A DNA stretch of 64,000 nucleotides. Origin: Caproicibacter sp002399225. GTDB lineage: Bacteria > Bacillota > Clostridia > Oscillospirales > Acutalibacteraceae. Within the stretch, counting starts at the first letter, position 1. Every line of letters begins with the position of its first letter. The notes beneath the pieces are model-generated. The model saw only the letters and a list, made by a program, of their open reading frames with translations. It was not told the DNA's origin and made no database searches. The translations under genes were made by a program, and so were the position numbers. Below are positions 42,236-49,933 of the stretch, piece after piece. The stretch covers positions 29,311 to 93,310 of the forward strand of contig DAIOKN010000007.1 in the NCBI GenBank assembly GCA_036756705.1. Reading direction: 5' to 3'.

Positions 42236-43393
42236 TTAGCGTTTTTTCTTTTTTCCCTTTGATTTTTGCTTGCCCTTGGACTTTGGTCTGGGCTTTGCAG
42301 CCTGCTTTGGCTTGCCGCCCTGCTTTGGAGTCTCTTGTTTCACTGCCGTCTCTTTTTCCGGTTCTTTTTTCGCCGTCGTTTCAGAGGCAGGCTTCGCAGC
42401 GGAAACCGGTTCGGAAAGCTGTGCTTTCTCATGCTTTTCCGGCAGCGCCGCAGCTCTTACCTTCACTTTATGCTGCTCCCACATGACATAGAGGGGACCT
42501 GCGATACAGATGGAAGAATAAGCACCGCTTAACACACCAATCATCATGGGCAGCGCAAAGGTCGTAACACTGTTCAAGTGATAAAAATTAGCAACGATAA
42601 ACACCACCGCAACAGAGAGGAAGGTGGTACCGGACGTGTAAACCGAACGGGTAAAAGTCTGGTTGATACTGATATTGACCAAACCGCCGTAACCGGCTTT
42701 CAGGCCCAGCAGCCTGCGGTTCTCTCGGATACGGTCATACACGACAATGGTGTCGTTCAGCGAATAACCGAGGATAGTCAGTACCACCGCGATGAAATTG
42801 GCATCGAGCGGCAGCCGGAAAATCACAAAGGTGAAATACACCATTGCCACATCATGTAGCAGAGCGACGATGGCAAAAACCGACGCTGCCGTACCGCCGA
42901 TCCTGCGAAACCGGATTGCAATATAGATATCCAGCAGCAGGAAAGCGATCAAAACCGCCACCAGGCATTTGAGGAAAAAGCTGCGCCCCATGGTTGGGTT
43001 CACCGAGCTTGATTCAACGATCTGGAAATTGGCATTGGGGTAAACCTGATCCAGGGATTTCTGAATGGCCTGCTGATTTGCTACGGAAAGAGAATCCGTT
43101 CCGGCGAAAGAGAGCGTCACATTATCCAGCGTCTGGCCACTGGAAGCGGATTTAATATTTTTACTGACCGTTGCAGAAACCGTGCGACCCACCGTTTTGT
43201 GGACAATGCTCTCCACTTTTGCCGGTTCGATCTCGCCCATATAGGAGTATTTAATCATGGCGCCGCCCTTAAAGTTGATATCCAGTCTGACGCCGAAAAT
43301 TGCATTGAAAATCAGGCCGATCGCGATAATTGCTAGGGAAATTGAAAAGAAAATCTTTCGATTTTCATAAAATTTCATGTGAAAAGTTTTCAT
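42236..43393 (-). CDS. secF: Protein translocase subunit SecF
   Basis: SecF is an RND-type partner of SecD that pulls secreted proteins out of SecYEG. 385 residues: six transmembrane segments, the first periplasmic loop with GVRLDINFKGGAMIKYS, and the conserved TILGYSLNDTIVVYDRIREN. ATGA overlap with the secD stop. The C-terminal ~90 residues form an unusual hydrophilic tail, first Ala/Glu-rich then Lys/Pro/Gly-rich ending KKKKR, which is much longer than in typical SecF. Confidence 0.95.
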   Translation of the reverse strand: MKTFHMKFYENRKIFFSISLAIIAIGLIFNAIFGVRLDINFKGGAMIKYSYMGEIEPAKVESIVHKTVGRTVSATVSKNIKSASSGQTLDNVTLSFAGTDSLSVANQQAIQKSLDQVYPNANFQIVESSSVNPTMGRSFFLKCLVAVLIAFLLLDIYIAIRFRRIGGTAASVFAIVALLHDVAMVYFTFVIFRLPLDANFIAVVLTILGYSLNDTIVVYDRIRENRRLLGLKAGYGGLVNISINQTFTRSVYTSGTTFLSVAVVFIVANFYHLNSVTTFALPMMIGVLSGAYSSICIAGPLYVMWEQHKVKVRAAALPEKHEKAQLSEPVSAAKPASETTAKKEPEKETAVKQETPKQGGKPKQAAKPRPKSKGKQKSKGKKKKR

Positions 43394-44805
43394 TCCTTCG
43401 GCCCCCCATACAACCATTTACTCCGGGCAAACCTGAAACCGGAAATGGATTTTGTCATCAATCTTGTCGTGAACACGCCGAACACAAAGTTCGAAATGAT
43501 ACCGACCAGCAGAGTGTAACCGAACGAATAAATGGTGCCCGTGGTCGACACGCCGAAGATTGCGGACAGGATGTTGCTTGGACCAAAGACAAGCATCAGG
43601 ATAATCGCCACAATCGCCGTGGTGATGTTGCCGTCAAAGATTGCAGAAAAGCTGTGCTTGTTGCCGTTTGCGATGGCCAAGTCCAGAGTTTTGCCGGCCC
43701 AAAGCTCTTCCCGGATGCGCGTGGCCGCGATGATATTGGCATCGACGCCCATGCCGATGGAAAGAATGATACCGGCAATGCCGGGCAAAGTCATGGTAAA
43801 ACTGTGGACAAATGGAAAATACCCTGAAATTGCCGCAAACATCAGCGCGACTTGGCCCAAAAGAGAAATATCCGCGACCAAGCCCTGAAGCCGGAAGACA
43901 AAAATCATAAACAGCGCAACCAGCGCAAATGCGATGATTCCCGCAAGCTTCATAGCGCTCAGGGAGGATCTTCCAAGGGTCGGATTGATGCTGTTCAGGC
44001 TGGTGGTTGTCAGCTTAAACGGCAACGCGCCGGCATTGATCTTGTTTGCAAGAGCAGACGCATCCGACGCTGAAAAGCCGTTCGGAGAATTGATCACGCA
44101 GTTGCCGTCCGTGATCACATCGTCCACCGTCGGCCAGGAAATCATGGTATTGTCCATCCAAATGGAAATGGTCTGGTTCTTCAGCCGCTTGGTCGCCACG
44201 GCAAATTTTTTGGTTCCGCTGTCACTAAGCTGCAGGGCAATCTGATAGGTAGCCTTTCCGGTTGTGTTGTTCTGCGTCAGCTCCGGTTTGGCGCTCTTCA
44301 CGTCATTGCCCTGCAAAATAATGTCGGAAGCCGTTACGCCCTTCGGGTTCTGGTAAACCGGCTGACCGTCGGAGCCGGTTGTCTGGGTGCTGCATTCCCT
44401 TCCTTCTCGGAAAGTGACCAGAGCTGTTGCAGACAGTTCATTGATGGCCTTTTGCGGGTCAAAAGTCTTCTCGTCGCTTTTCCACGGAAAACGAACGATG
44501 ATCCGGTCATGATTATAATCGGTATAAACCTCGTAATCGGTGATATTGTTATTAACCATCCGAAGTTTAATGATTGATTCCGCCGAATCCATTTGTTCTT
44601 TTGTCGCTTTTGTCTTCGTGGCCGGCGAGAAGGTCGTCTCCACACCGCCGTTAATATCGATCCCCCACCGGATATCCTTAACCCCTTTGATATAAGTGGT
44701 CGGATTATCCCCGTTTTGCCCGCTGATTCCAAAAATGGAAGTAAAGGCCAAAAGTAGGATGAGGAGGGCAACGATGAAAAACACCGGTTTTGGTACTCGC
44801 TTCAT
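43390..44805 (-). CDS. secD: Protein translocase subunit SecD
   Basis: 471 residues. N-terminal membrane anchor, DIRWGIDINGGVETTFSP, a large extracytoplasmic domain with P1-like fold, and C-terminal RND region ILSIGMGVDANIIAATRIRE. The Met at 44803-44805 has GGAGG 7 nt upstream; the frame is open to 44889. It is directly coupled to secF. Confidence 0.95.
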   Translation of the reverse strand: MKRVPKPVFFIVALLILLLAFTSIFGISGQNGDNPTTYIKGVKDIRWGIDINGGVETTFSPATKTKATKEQMDSAESIIKLRMVNNNITDYEVYTDYNHDRIIVRFPWKSDEKTFDPQKAINELSATALVTFREGRECSTQTTGSDGQPVYQNPKGVTASDIILQGNDVKSAKPELTQNNTTGKATYQIALQLSDSGTKKFAVATKRLKNQTISIWMDNTMISWPTVDDVITDGNCVINSPNGFSASDASALANKINAGALPFKLTTTSLNSINPTLGRSSLSAMKLAGIIAFALVALFMIFVFRLQGLVADISLLGQVALMFAAISGYFPFVHSFTMTLPGIAGIILSIGMGVDANIIAATRIREELWAGKTLDLAIANGNKHSFSAIFDGNITTAIVAIILMLVFGPSNILSAIFGVSTTGTIYSFGYTLLVGIISNFVFGVFTTRLMTKSISGFRFARSKWLYGGPKE

Positions 44806-44923
44806 GCGTGAATCCTCCAATATGTTGGTTTTCCGCGAATTTCGCAGACGTACAACACTAATTATATTGTGGTAACTCCAAATTGTCAATCAATTCAGGG
44901 CATAAACCGCTGTGGCTCCGCAT

Positions 44924-44954
44924 AAAAATAGGGGAGGGACTCTGTCCCCTCCCC
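44924..44954 (-). terminator. Terminator after the aminotransferase
   Basis: GGGGAGGGAC / GTCCCCTCCCC stem with one bulge and a 3-nt loop, followed on the minus strand by TATTTTTATG. Confidence 0.8.
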
Positions 44955-45005
44955 CAGGAGCTGCAACCCTTTCCAAATTCCGGAAAAGAAAATGGAAAAA
45001 CTCTT

Positions 45006-46295
45006 TTACGACTTCAAAAGCTTTTCCGCCGCAGCCAGCTGGATGCAGATACAGAACAAATCCATTGCTTGTTTCAGTTCTTCGACTGGCGGGAACGACG
45101 GCGCCACCCGGATGTTGCGGTCTTTCGGATCCTTGCCGTAGGGGAAGGTGGCCCCGGCGCCGGTCAGTTTGACTCCCGCTCCGCCGCAGAGCTCCACCAC
45201 GCGCTTTGCGCAGCCTTCCATGACATCAACGCTGATAAAATAGCCGCCTTTCGGTTTTGTCCAGGAAGCTACGCTCTTGCCGGAAAGTTCACTTTCCAGT
45301 TTTTGCAGCACGGCTGTGAATTTTGGCGCCAGGATCGCCCGGTGGCGGGCCATCTGGGCATGAATTCCATCCATATCCTTCAGAAAACGGACATGGCGAA
45401 GCTGATTGAGCTTATCAGGGCCGATGGTCTGATAAGAATAGCGCTTTTTCAGTTCTGCAAAGTCATCATTGCCCGCAGCCATGGCGGCAATGCCCGCCCC
45501 CGGGAAAGTAATTTTGCTGGTTGAAGCGAAGAAAAACGCCAGATTTTGATTTTCCTCTCTTGCACATTCGCTCCAGAGGCTCAGCAAATGTTCGGGAGTT
45601 TCCGTCAGATCATGAACGCAGTAAGCGTTGTCCCAGAAAATCCGGAAATCCTTCGCTGCCGGCTTCAATGCCGCAAAGCGGCGCACGGTATCGTCGGAAA
45701 AAGTGATGCCGGTCGGATTCTGATACTTCGGGACACACCAAATGCCCTTGACGGAAGGGTCCTTAACCCATTGCTCAACCGCATCCATATCAGGGCCATT
45801 TTCCGTCATCGGAATGGTGATCAGATCAAAACCAAAATACTCCGTCACTCCAAAATGCCGGTCATAACCGGGTGACGGGCAAAGAAATTTTCGGTTCTTC
45901 TGCTCGAGCCACGGCGCGCAGCCGGAAAAGCCGTGCGTCATGCCGCAGGCAACGGTGTCAAACATCATGTTCAGGCTGGCATTTCCGCCGATGATGACAT
46001 TTTCCGCTGGGACTTCCATCATCCCGGCCATCAGCCGCCGCATCTCTGCAAGGCCAAGCGGGACTCCATAGTTCCGGCAGTCCTCTCCGTTTTCCGAATC
46101 CAGGGTAGAAGAAGAATTGACCAGGTCCAGCATTTTCTCGGACAGTTTTAGCTGCGCTTTCGACGGTTTTCCCCGCGCCATATTCAGATCAAGGTGTTGA
46201 CCCTGAAAATGGCGGTAACGTTCCAGCAATTCTTGATAAACGCGCTCCAGTTCCGGCTTTGGCATTGAAAGAAAATTCAAAACGCGCATCTCCAT
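45006..46295 (-). CDS. PLP-dependent aminotransferase, MocR-like class I subgroup
   Basis: 429 residues. The PLP lysine lies in FASTSKITFPG (near residue 248), with GGNASLNMMFDTV, CPSPGYDRHFG and PKYQNPTG upstream. This matches the Aminotran_MocR group, which contains bacterial aspartate aminotransferases. It lacks a DNA-binding domain. Substrate probably aspartate/glutamate, by family only. No clear binding site is seen before 46295. Confidence 0.87.
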   Translation of the reverse strand: MEMRVLNFLSMPKPELERVYQELLERYRHFQGQHLDLNMARGKPSKAQLKLSEKMLDLVNSSSTLDSENGEDCRNYGVPLGLAEMRRLMAGMMEVPAENVIIGGNASLNMMFDTVACGMTHGFSGCAPWLEQKNRKFLCPSPGYDRHFGVTEYFGFDLITIPMTENGPDMDAVEQWVKDPSVKGIWCVPKYQNPTGITFSDDTVRRFAALKPAAKDFRIFWDNAYCVHDLTETPEHLLSLWSECAREENQNLAFFFASTSKITFPGAGIAAMAAGNDDFAELKKRYSYQTIGPDKLNQLRHVRFLKDMDGIHAQMARHRAILAPKFTAVLQKLESELSGKSVASWTKPKGGYFISVDVMEGCAKRVVELCGGAGVKLTGAGATFPYGKDPKDRNIRVAPSFPPVEELKQAMDLFCICIQLAAAEKLLKS

Positions 46296-46332
46296 TCAGT
46301 AAAATTAAAGAAAGTCAGTCCAAAGCGCCGTC

Positions 46333-46725
46333 TCATTTTATGTACTGCGCCAGTTCGGAATCCACTTTCTGGATATGGTTGATCAGCCAGTCCATCAAAA
46401 AGTAATTGGTCTTTGAAATTGTGGCAATATTGACGCCGTTCATTTCGATTTCATTTTTCAGCTCTGAGATTTTGCCCTTAAAGAACTCATGAAGCTTCTT
46501 ATGTTCTGCCACTTTGGGATAAGTACTTGCGCGCTGAAGCTTCTCTTCATCGTTAAAATGCTTAATAGTATAACCTTCCAGAAAACTGATCGTATCGAGC
46601 AGTTCATCCTTACCATGCCCCTGATTGCAGGCGGCCAGCAGTTTGTCGATCCTGCCACACAGTTCCTTATGTTCCTGATCGATCAGCGGAACGCCGATTT
46701 TAAGGTTGTCATTCCACATCATCAC
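46333..46725 (-). CDS. Bacteriohemerythrin
   Basis: A 130-residue oxygen-binding four-helix bundle. All diiron ligands are present: His19, His56, Glu60, His75, His79, His117 and Asp122. In anaerobes such proteins bind O2 for sensing or scavenging. A stand-alone unit, with GGAGG before the GTG/ATG start. No fused signalling domain. Confidence 0.93.
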   Translation of the reverse strand: MMMWNDNLKIGVPLIDQEHKELCGRIDKLLAACNQGHGKDELLDTISFLEGYTIKHFNDEEKLQRASTYPKVAEHKKLHEFFKGKISELKNEIEMNGVNIATISKTNYFLMDWLINHIQKVDSELAQYIK

Positions 46726-46909
46726 AAATTACCTCCTCTTTCATAAATTCAATGGTTGTAAAGCAAGCGAGATCTTCCATGCCGGGGCTACATCGTGCAA
46801 CTGCCTAATCCAGCGCCCTAAAGCATGTCCATAAAATTGATAACCGTCCTTATATTCTATCGCAATTTTTTTCAAACCGCAAGACTAAACAGCGTCTCCC
46901 GCGAATATA

Positions 46910-47788
46910 TCAGGCCTGCCTGGCTGAAACGGGGCAGACCCCGACGGCTTGTTTCCCCAACGCACGGTAACGTTCTTCCACCAGGGATTTGTCATAACTT
47001 TTTATTTGGGTCGGATCGCTTGGATCATCAAAATAATATTTGTTCGGATCATAGCCGATCATCAAAAGACAGTGTTCACCGCTGATCCACTGGAACGACT
47101 GGTTGGTATCCGCCAGAATCCAGCTCCGGCCCGGGCTCGGCTCTCTCATATCTTCCGTTGCCCAGATCAGAACGGGAAAATCCTTCGCGATGTAATTCTG
47201 CGCAAGAGTTTTCAGGGCGGTGCCGGTCAGATTGACCGCCTTGTCTTTTCCTCCCTCCCAGAAATAGGAATCCACAACCGCCGTTACAACCGGAGCATAG
47301 CATCCCAAGCCGTCTTTCAAATGAGGATCCCCGATAAACGCCTGATTGGGGCTCATGCCATACACGTTGTCTCCGTCGCGGAGCAAAGTCGATTTCGGCG
47401 TTCTGCGGGCAATCTCATCTGTGGTGGTAGGATAGCCGAAATAATTCACCAGCATCATGGCTCCAACCAATTCACACCCGGTTGGCAGATGATTTTTCGA
47501 ACTGAGCCGAGCTACAGAAATCATATGCTTTGCCGCCGGCTGTGCGGGTTGCCGGCCGTCCATTTCAGGCCCCTTTTTGGGGGAAGCGGAAGAGACAGTT
47601 TTAAAAGTGGAAACTCTCGAACTGGACGATGGTTGCTGAGCAGTCTTTTTCTGCACTTTCATCACTTTTGTAAACAGTGTTCCCCGGAGCAAAAAAACGC
47701 CGCCGGAAACCGCGCCGAGAAAAATGAGTAAAATAAGACACCGCTCTGCTCTTTTCCGTCCGGAGCGTTGCCGTTGATCCTTTGCCAA
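46910..47788 (-). CDS. Membrane-anchored C39-like cysteine peptidase
   Basis: 292 residues: a basic N-terminus, one transmembrane helix (about 17-36), a Ser/Thr/Pro linker to about 85, and a papain-like C39_2 domain. The catalytic Cys is in LPTGCELVGAMMLVNYFGY, His in SGEHCLLMIGYD, and Asn/Asp probably in DDPSDPTQ. TTG start with GGAG upstream. Substrate unknown; related proteins process or bind cell-surface peptides. Confidence 0.82.
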   Translation of the reverse strand: MAKDQRQRSGRKRAERCLILLIFLGAVSGGVFLLRGTLFTKVMKVQKKTAQQPSSSSRVSTFKTVSSASPKKGPEMDGRQPAQPAAKHMISVARLSSKNHLPTGCELVGAMMLVNYFGYPTTTDEIARRTPKSTLLRDGDNVYGMSPNQAFIGDPHLKDGLGCYAPVVTAVVDSYFWEGGKDKAVNLTGTALKTLAQNYIAKDFPVLIWATEDMREPSPGRSWILADTNQSFQWISGEHCLLMIGYDPNKYYFDDPSDPTQIKSYDKSLVEERYRALGKQAVGVCPVSARQA

Positions 47789-47855
47789 AAGAATCGCTCC
47801 ATTCCCTAATATTTTTCACGTTGCCGGAACCCCCGGCCGACCTTTTGCAGCCGGG

Positions 47856-48233
47856 TCAAATGAACTGTGCAACGGATTTGCCGGCCCAGCAGGCCAGCAA
47901 AGAAAAAGTCAGATTGACCCCTACATTCAGCGCACCCTGCCAATAACATCCGTTTGAAAAGAGGGCAACCGTTTCATAGCTGAATGTTGAAAAGGTGGTC
48001 AGCCCACCCATCATGCCAGTGGTTAAAAACATTTTCATTTTATCCGAAACAGGCCAGGAACCGGAAGCGGCTTCCATGATAAACCCCATAATGAACCCGC
48101 CGATCAGATTGACAATCAGCGTCCCCAGAGGAAACCCATTTCGGACTTTTGAAGCCGTGCAGGAAATCAGATATCGCAGAGCCGCGCCAAAAAAGCCGCC
48201 CATACCTACAATCAGGAATCGGCTTGCATTCAC
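47856..48233 (-). CDS. crcB: Fluoride ion channel CrcB/Fluc
   Basis: CrcB exports fluoride as a dual-topology dimer. 125 residues, four helices, with GGFFGAALRYLIS, GTLIVNLIGGFIMGFIME and TTGMMGGLTTFSTFSYE. The GTG at 48233 (AAAGGA upstream) gives the normal length; the frame stays open to 48263. Expression is controlled by the fluoride riboswitch directly upstream. Confidence 0.95.
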   Translation of the reverse strand: MNASRFLIVGMGGFFGAALRYLISCTASKVRNGFPLGTLIVNLIGGFIMGFIMEAASGSWPVSDKMKMFLTTGMMGGLTTFSTFSYETVALFSNGCYWQGALNVGVNLTFSLLACWAGKSVAQFI

Positions 48234-48251
48234 AGAGACACCATCCTTTTC

Positions 48252-48332
48252 AAAAAAAAGCACGGCTTTGCTCTCAGTTTTTCAAGCAGAAGCCGTCAGC
48301 ACAAAATGCATTACGGTGAGCCTCATCACCTG
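48252..48332 (-). promoter_or_regulatory. Fluoride riboswitch (crcB motif) with terminator
   Basis: On the minus strand GGTGATGAGGCTCACC, TAATGC/GTGCTG pairing and GACGGCTTC follow the crcB-motif pattern of GG(c)GATG..GGC..GCC, then GCTGATGGC. The 3' half of the aptamer (ACGGCTT) can also pair with AAGCCGT in front of eight T, forming a terminator. Fluoride should favour the aptamer and allow crcB transcription. Confidence 0.9.
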
Positions 48333-48362
48333 TATTTTTGTGTTCTTAAATATAATGGTTTC

Positions 48363-48391
48363 AGTATATCGAATTTACCACGATTTGTAAA
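48363..48391 (-). promoter_or_regulatory. Promoter of crcB
   Basis: TTTACA, 17 bp, TATACT on the minus strand; transcription would start just upstream of the riboswitch aptamer. Confidence 0.7.
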
Positions 48392-48454
48392 GATGCAAAA
48401 TTTAAGAAAGAAAGTCATATTTTTGGCAATTCCCGGATAGATTGACGAAAAAGC

Positions 48455-48501
48455 GAAAAAATAACCGGTCGGTTTTTGGGTGGACCAGACGGTTATTTTT
48501 T
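48455..48501 (-). terminator. Terminator after the 56-residue protein gene
   Basis: AAAAAATAACCG / CGGTTATTTTTT stem around an inner GGTC/GACC pair. The flanks allow termination in both directions; the minus-strand gene ends 75 nt upstream. Confidence 0.8.
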
Positions 48502-48575
48502 AGCAGATCAAGAATAGCACGGATAAATTACTTTGGTACTATTCCAATGGACGGGAAGCTGAACTCATTGAGCGG

Positions 48576-48746
48576 CTATTTTTTCTGCTTCCATGCGATA
48601 TACTGCCGAACTACGTCATCGGTGGATAAATTCTGTCCTTTTGCAAACTCTTCCGTAAAAGCGCGCAAGACAGAAAACCCGGTTCCAAACGGATTCGATA
48701 TCTTTCTTAACTGTTTATCCAGTTGTTTGAGATCCTTGACTGTCAT
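48576..48746 (-). CDS. 56-residue small soluble protein of unknown function
   Basis: A short open frame (begins MTVKDLKQLDKQLRKISNPF, ends YIAWKQKK) with GGAGG and AGGAAA before the ATG and a terminator after it. Content is charged and helical, with no signal peptide. I recognise no family, but codon use is gene-like and the control signals are complete. Confidence 0.65.
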   Translation of the reverse strand: MTVKDLKQLDKQLRKISNPFGTGFSVLRAFTEEFAKGQNLSTDDVVRQYIAWKQKK

Positions 48747-49000
48747 TTTCCTTGCCTCCCATACTTTCCCATAGTAATTCCTTTACAAGTATTATAATAC
48801 CAAATTATTTACCCACGGCGGACAAGTAAATTAAAAAGCTCACTGAATCCAGCAAAGTAAAACGGCCTTTCCCTCTGCCAAAGCATCTGGAAAGGCCTTA
48901 AACTTCCGGCCGACTTCATCCGCTCTTCTTTTCCTTGTCTATTTCATCCGGTGCAGTTTAAAGGGAAAGCACTTTTTTACGCTCTTTTGCAATGGAGAGA
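48747..49000. other. Gap without recognised genes
   Basis: It holds one hairpin with GGCCTTTCC / GGAAAGGCC arms (about 48871-48897) without a clear T run, and AT-rich DNA leading into the MBL promoter. I see no open frame with a binding site. Confidence 0.5.
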
Positions 49001-49029
49001 TTGACAAACTAATTTAATTAGTTTATTAT
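49001..49029 (+). promoter_or_regulatory. Promoter with internal operator-like inverted repeat
   Basis: TTGACA, 17 bp, TATTAT. The spacer itself is an inverted repeat, AACTAA...TTAGTT (49007-49023), so a repressor bound there would block RNA polymerase. The regulated gene is the MBL hydrolase at 49135. Confidence 0.7.
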
Positions 49030-49134
49030 GGCTGTAATGTAGTTTTCGAAAAATATTTTCCGGCTAGCTAAAAGAAACACCCCTCCCGAATTTTTGTCGG
49101 TACATTGCTTATCTGGAAAGAAGGAAAAGCAATT

Positions 49135-49782
49135 GTGAAGATCAACGAAACTGTCGTTCAGTTGGAAACGACAAAGGGCAGCCATGCTTTTCTGGTTCTG
49201 ACAAAGCAAATAGTTTTAATTGACACGGGAATGCCCGGTCTTGCCGGAAAAATTCTGACAGAACTCCAAAGCCTTGGCATCTCCGCCCGTGAGATTCAGG
49301 CGATTCTGCTCACTCACCACGATGTTGACCATATTGGAAATGCAAAGCAGTTACAGGAAGCGACCGGTGCCGAGCTCTGGGCGCCGGCGGAAGATGTTCC
49401 TTACATTACCGGTGAAAAAAAGCGCCCCGGGGTAAAACATTGGATTGAAATGCTCGTAAGGCCGCAAAAGCCGACGATCACCCATCTCTACGGCACCGAT
49501 TGGCCCTATCGAGACATCAGCGTTTTGCATGCGCCCGGCCATACGCCGGGGCATACTGTTTTTCAAATCCGCGATGTCGTTTTCACCGGAGACCTGTTTA
49601 AGTTCGTGCTTGGCCGCTTCCGCACCTTTCCCGCGCTTATGAACTGGGACCAGGAGCAAGCGATGGAATCACTCGCTTCGCTCAGGCGCTTGCAGTTCGA
49701 ATGGCTGTGCCCCTCCCACGGTTCCCCCGTCCGCAATGGACCTAAGCTGCAGGAGTTTCTCGCGCATGCGGCAAAACATTAG
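49135..49782 (+). CDS. MBL-fold metallohydrolase
   Basis: 215 residues with the complete metallo-beta-lactamase motif set: LTHHDVDHIGN, HAPGHTPGHT, FTGDLF and CPSHGSPV. The closest pattern is the quorum-quenching-lactonase/glyoxalase-II-like group, which cannot be resolved from sequence alone. The GTG at 49135 has AAGGA upstream; a TTG 10 codons earlier is possible. A single-gene unit with a repressor-type promoter. Confidence 0.88.
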   Translation: MKINETVVQLETTKGSHAFLVLTKQIVLIDTGMPGLAGKILTELQSLGISAREIQAILLTHHDVDHIGNAKQLQEATGAELWAPAEDVPYITGEKKRPGVKHWIEMLVRPQKPTITHLYGTDWPYRDISVLHAPGHTPGHTVFQIRDVVFTGDLFKFVLGRFRTFPALMNWDQEQAMESLASLRRLQFEWLCPSHGSPVRNGPKLQEFLAHAAKH

Positions 49783-49807
49783 GGACACCCTCAAGGTTGG
49801 AAAACAA

Positions 49808-49836
49808 TTGACAATAATTGCCTGTCCGAATATACT
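49808..49836 (+). promoter_or_regulatory. Promoter of the exported 843-residue protein
   Basis: TTGACA, 17 bp, TATACT; leader of about 90 nt. Confidence 0.75.
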
Positions 49837-49933
49837 GTTATTAATTATTGGAGAATATAGGTACTTTAAAAACAGATTGATGAGAAGAAAAGGAGAATTT
49901 GGTTTCTCTTAAATCAGAAAGGAATGTGGTCCA

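Noticed and set aside
48442..48774. 110-codon plus-strand frame
   Set aside because: It lies over a terminator and the antisense of the 56-residue gene, without a binding site.
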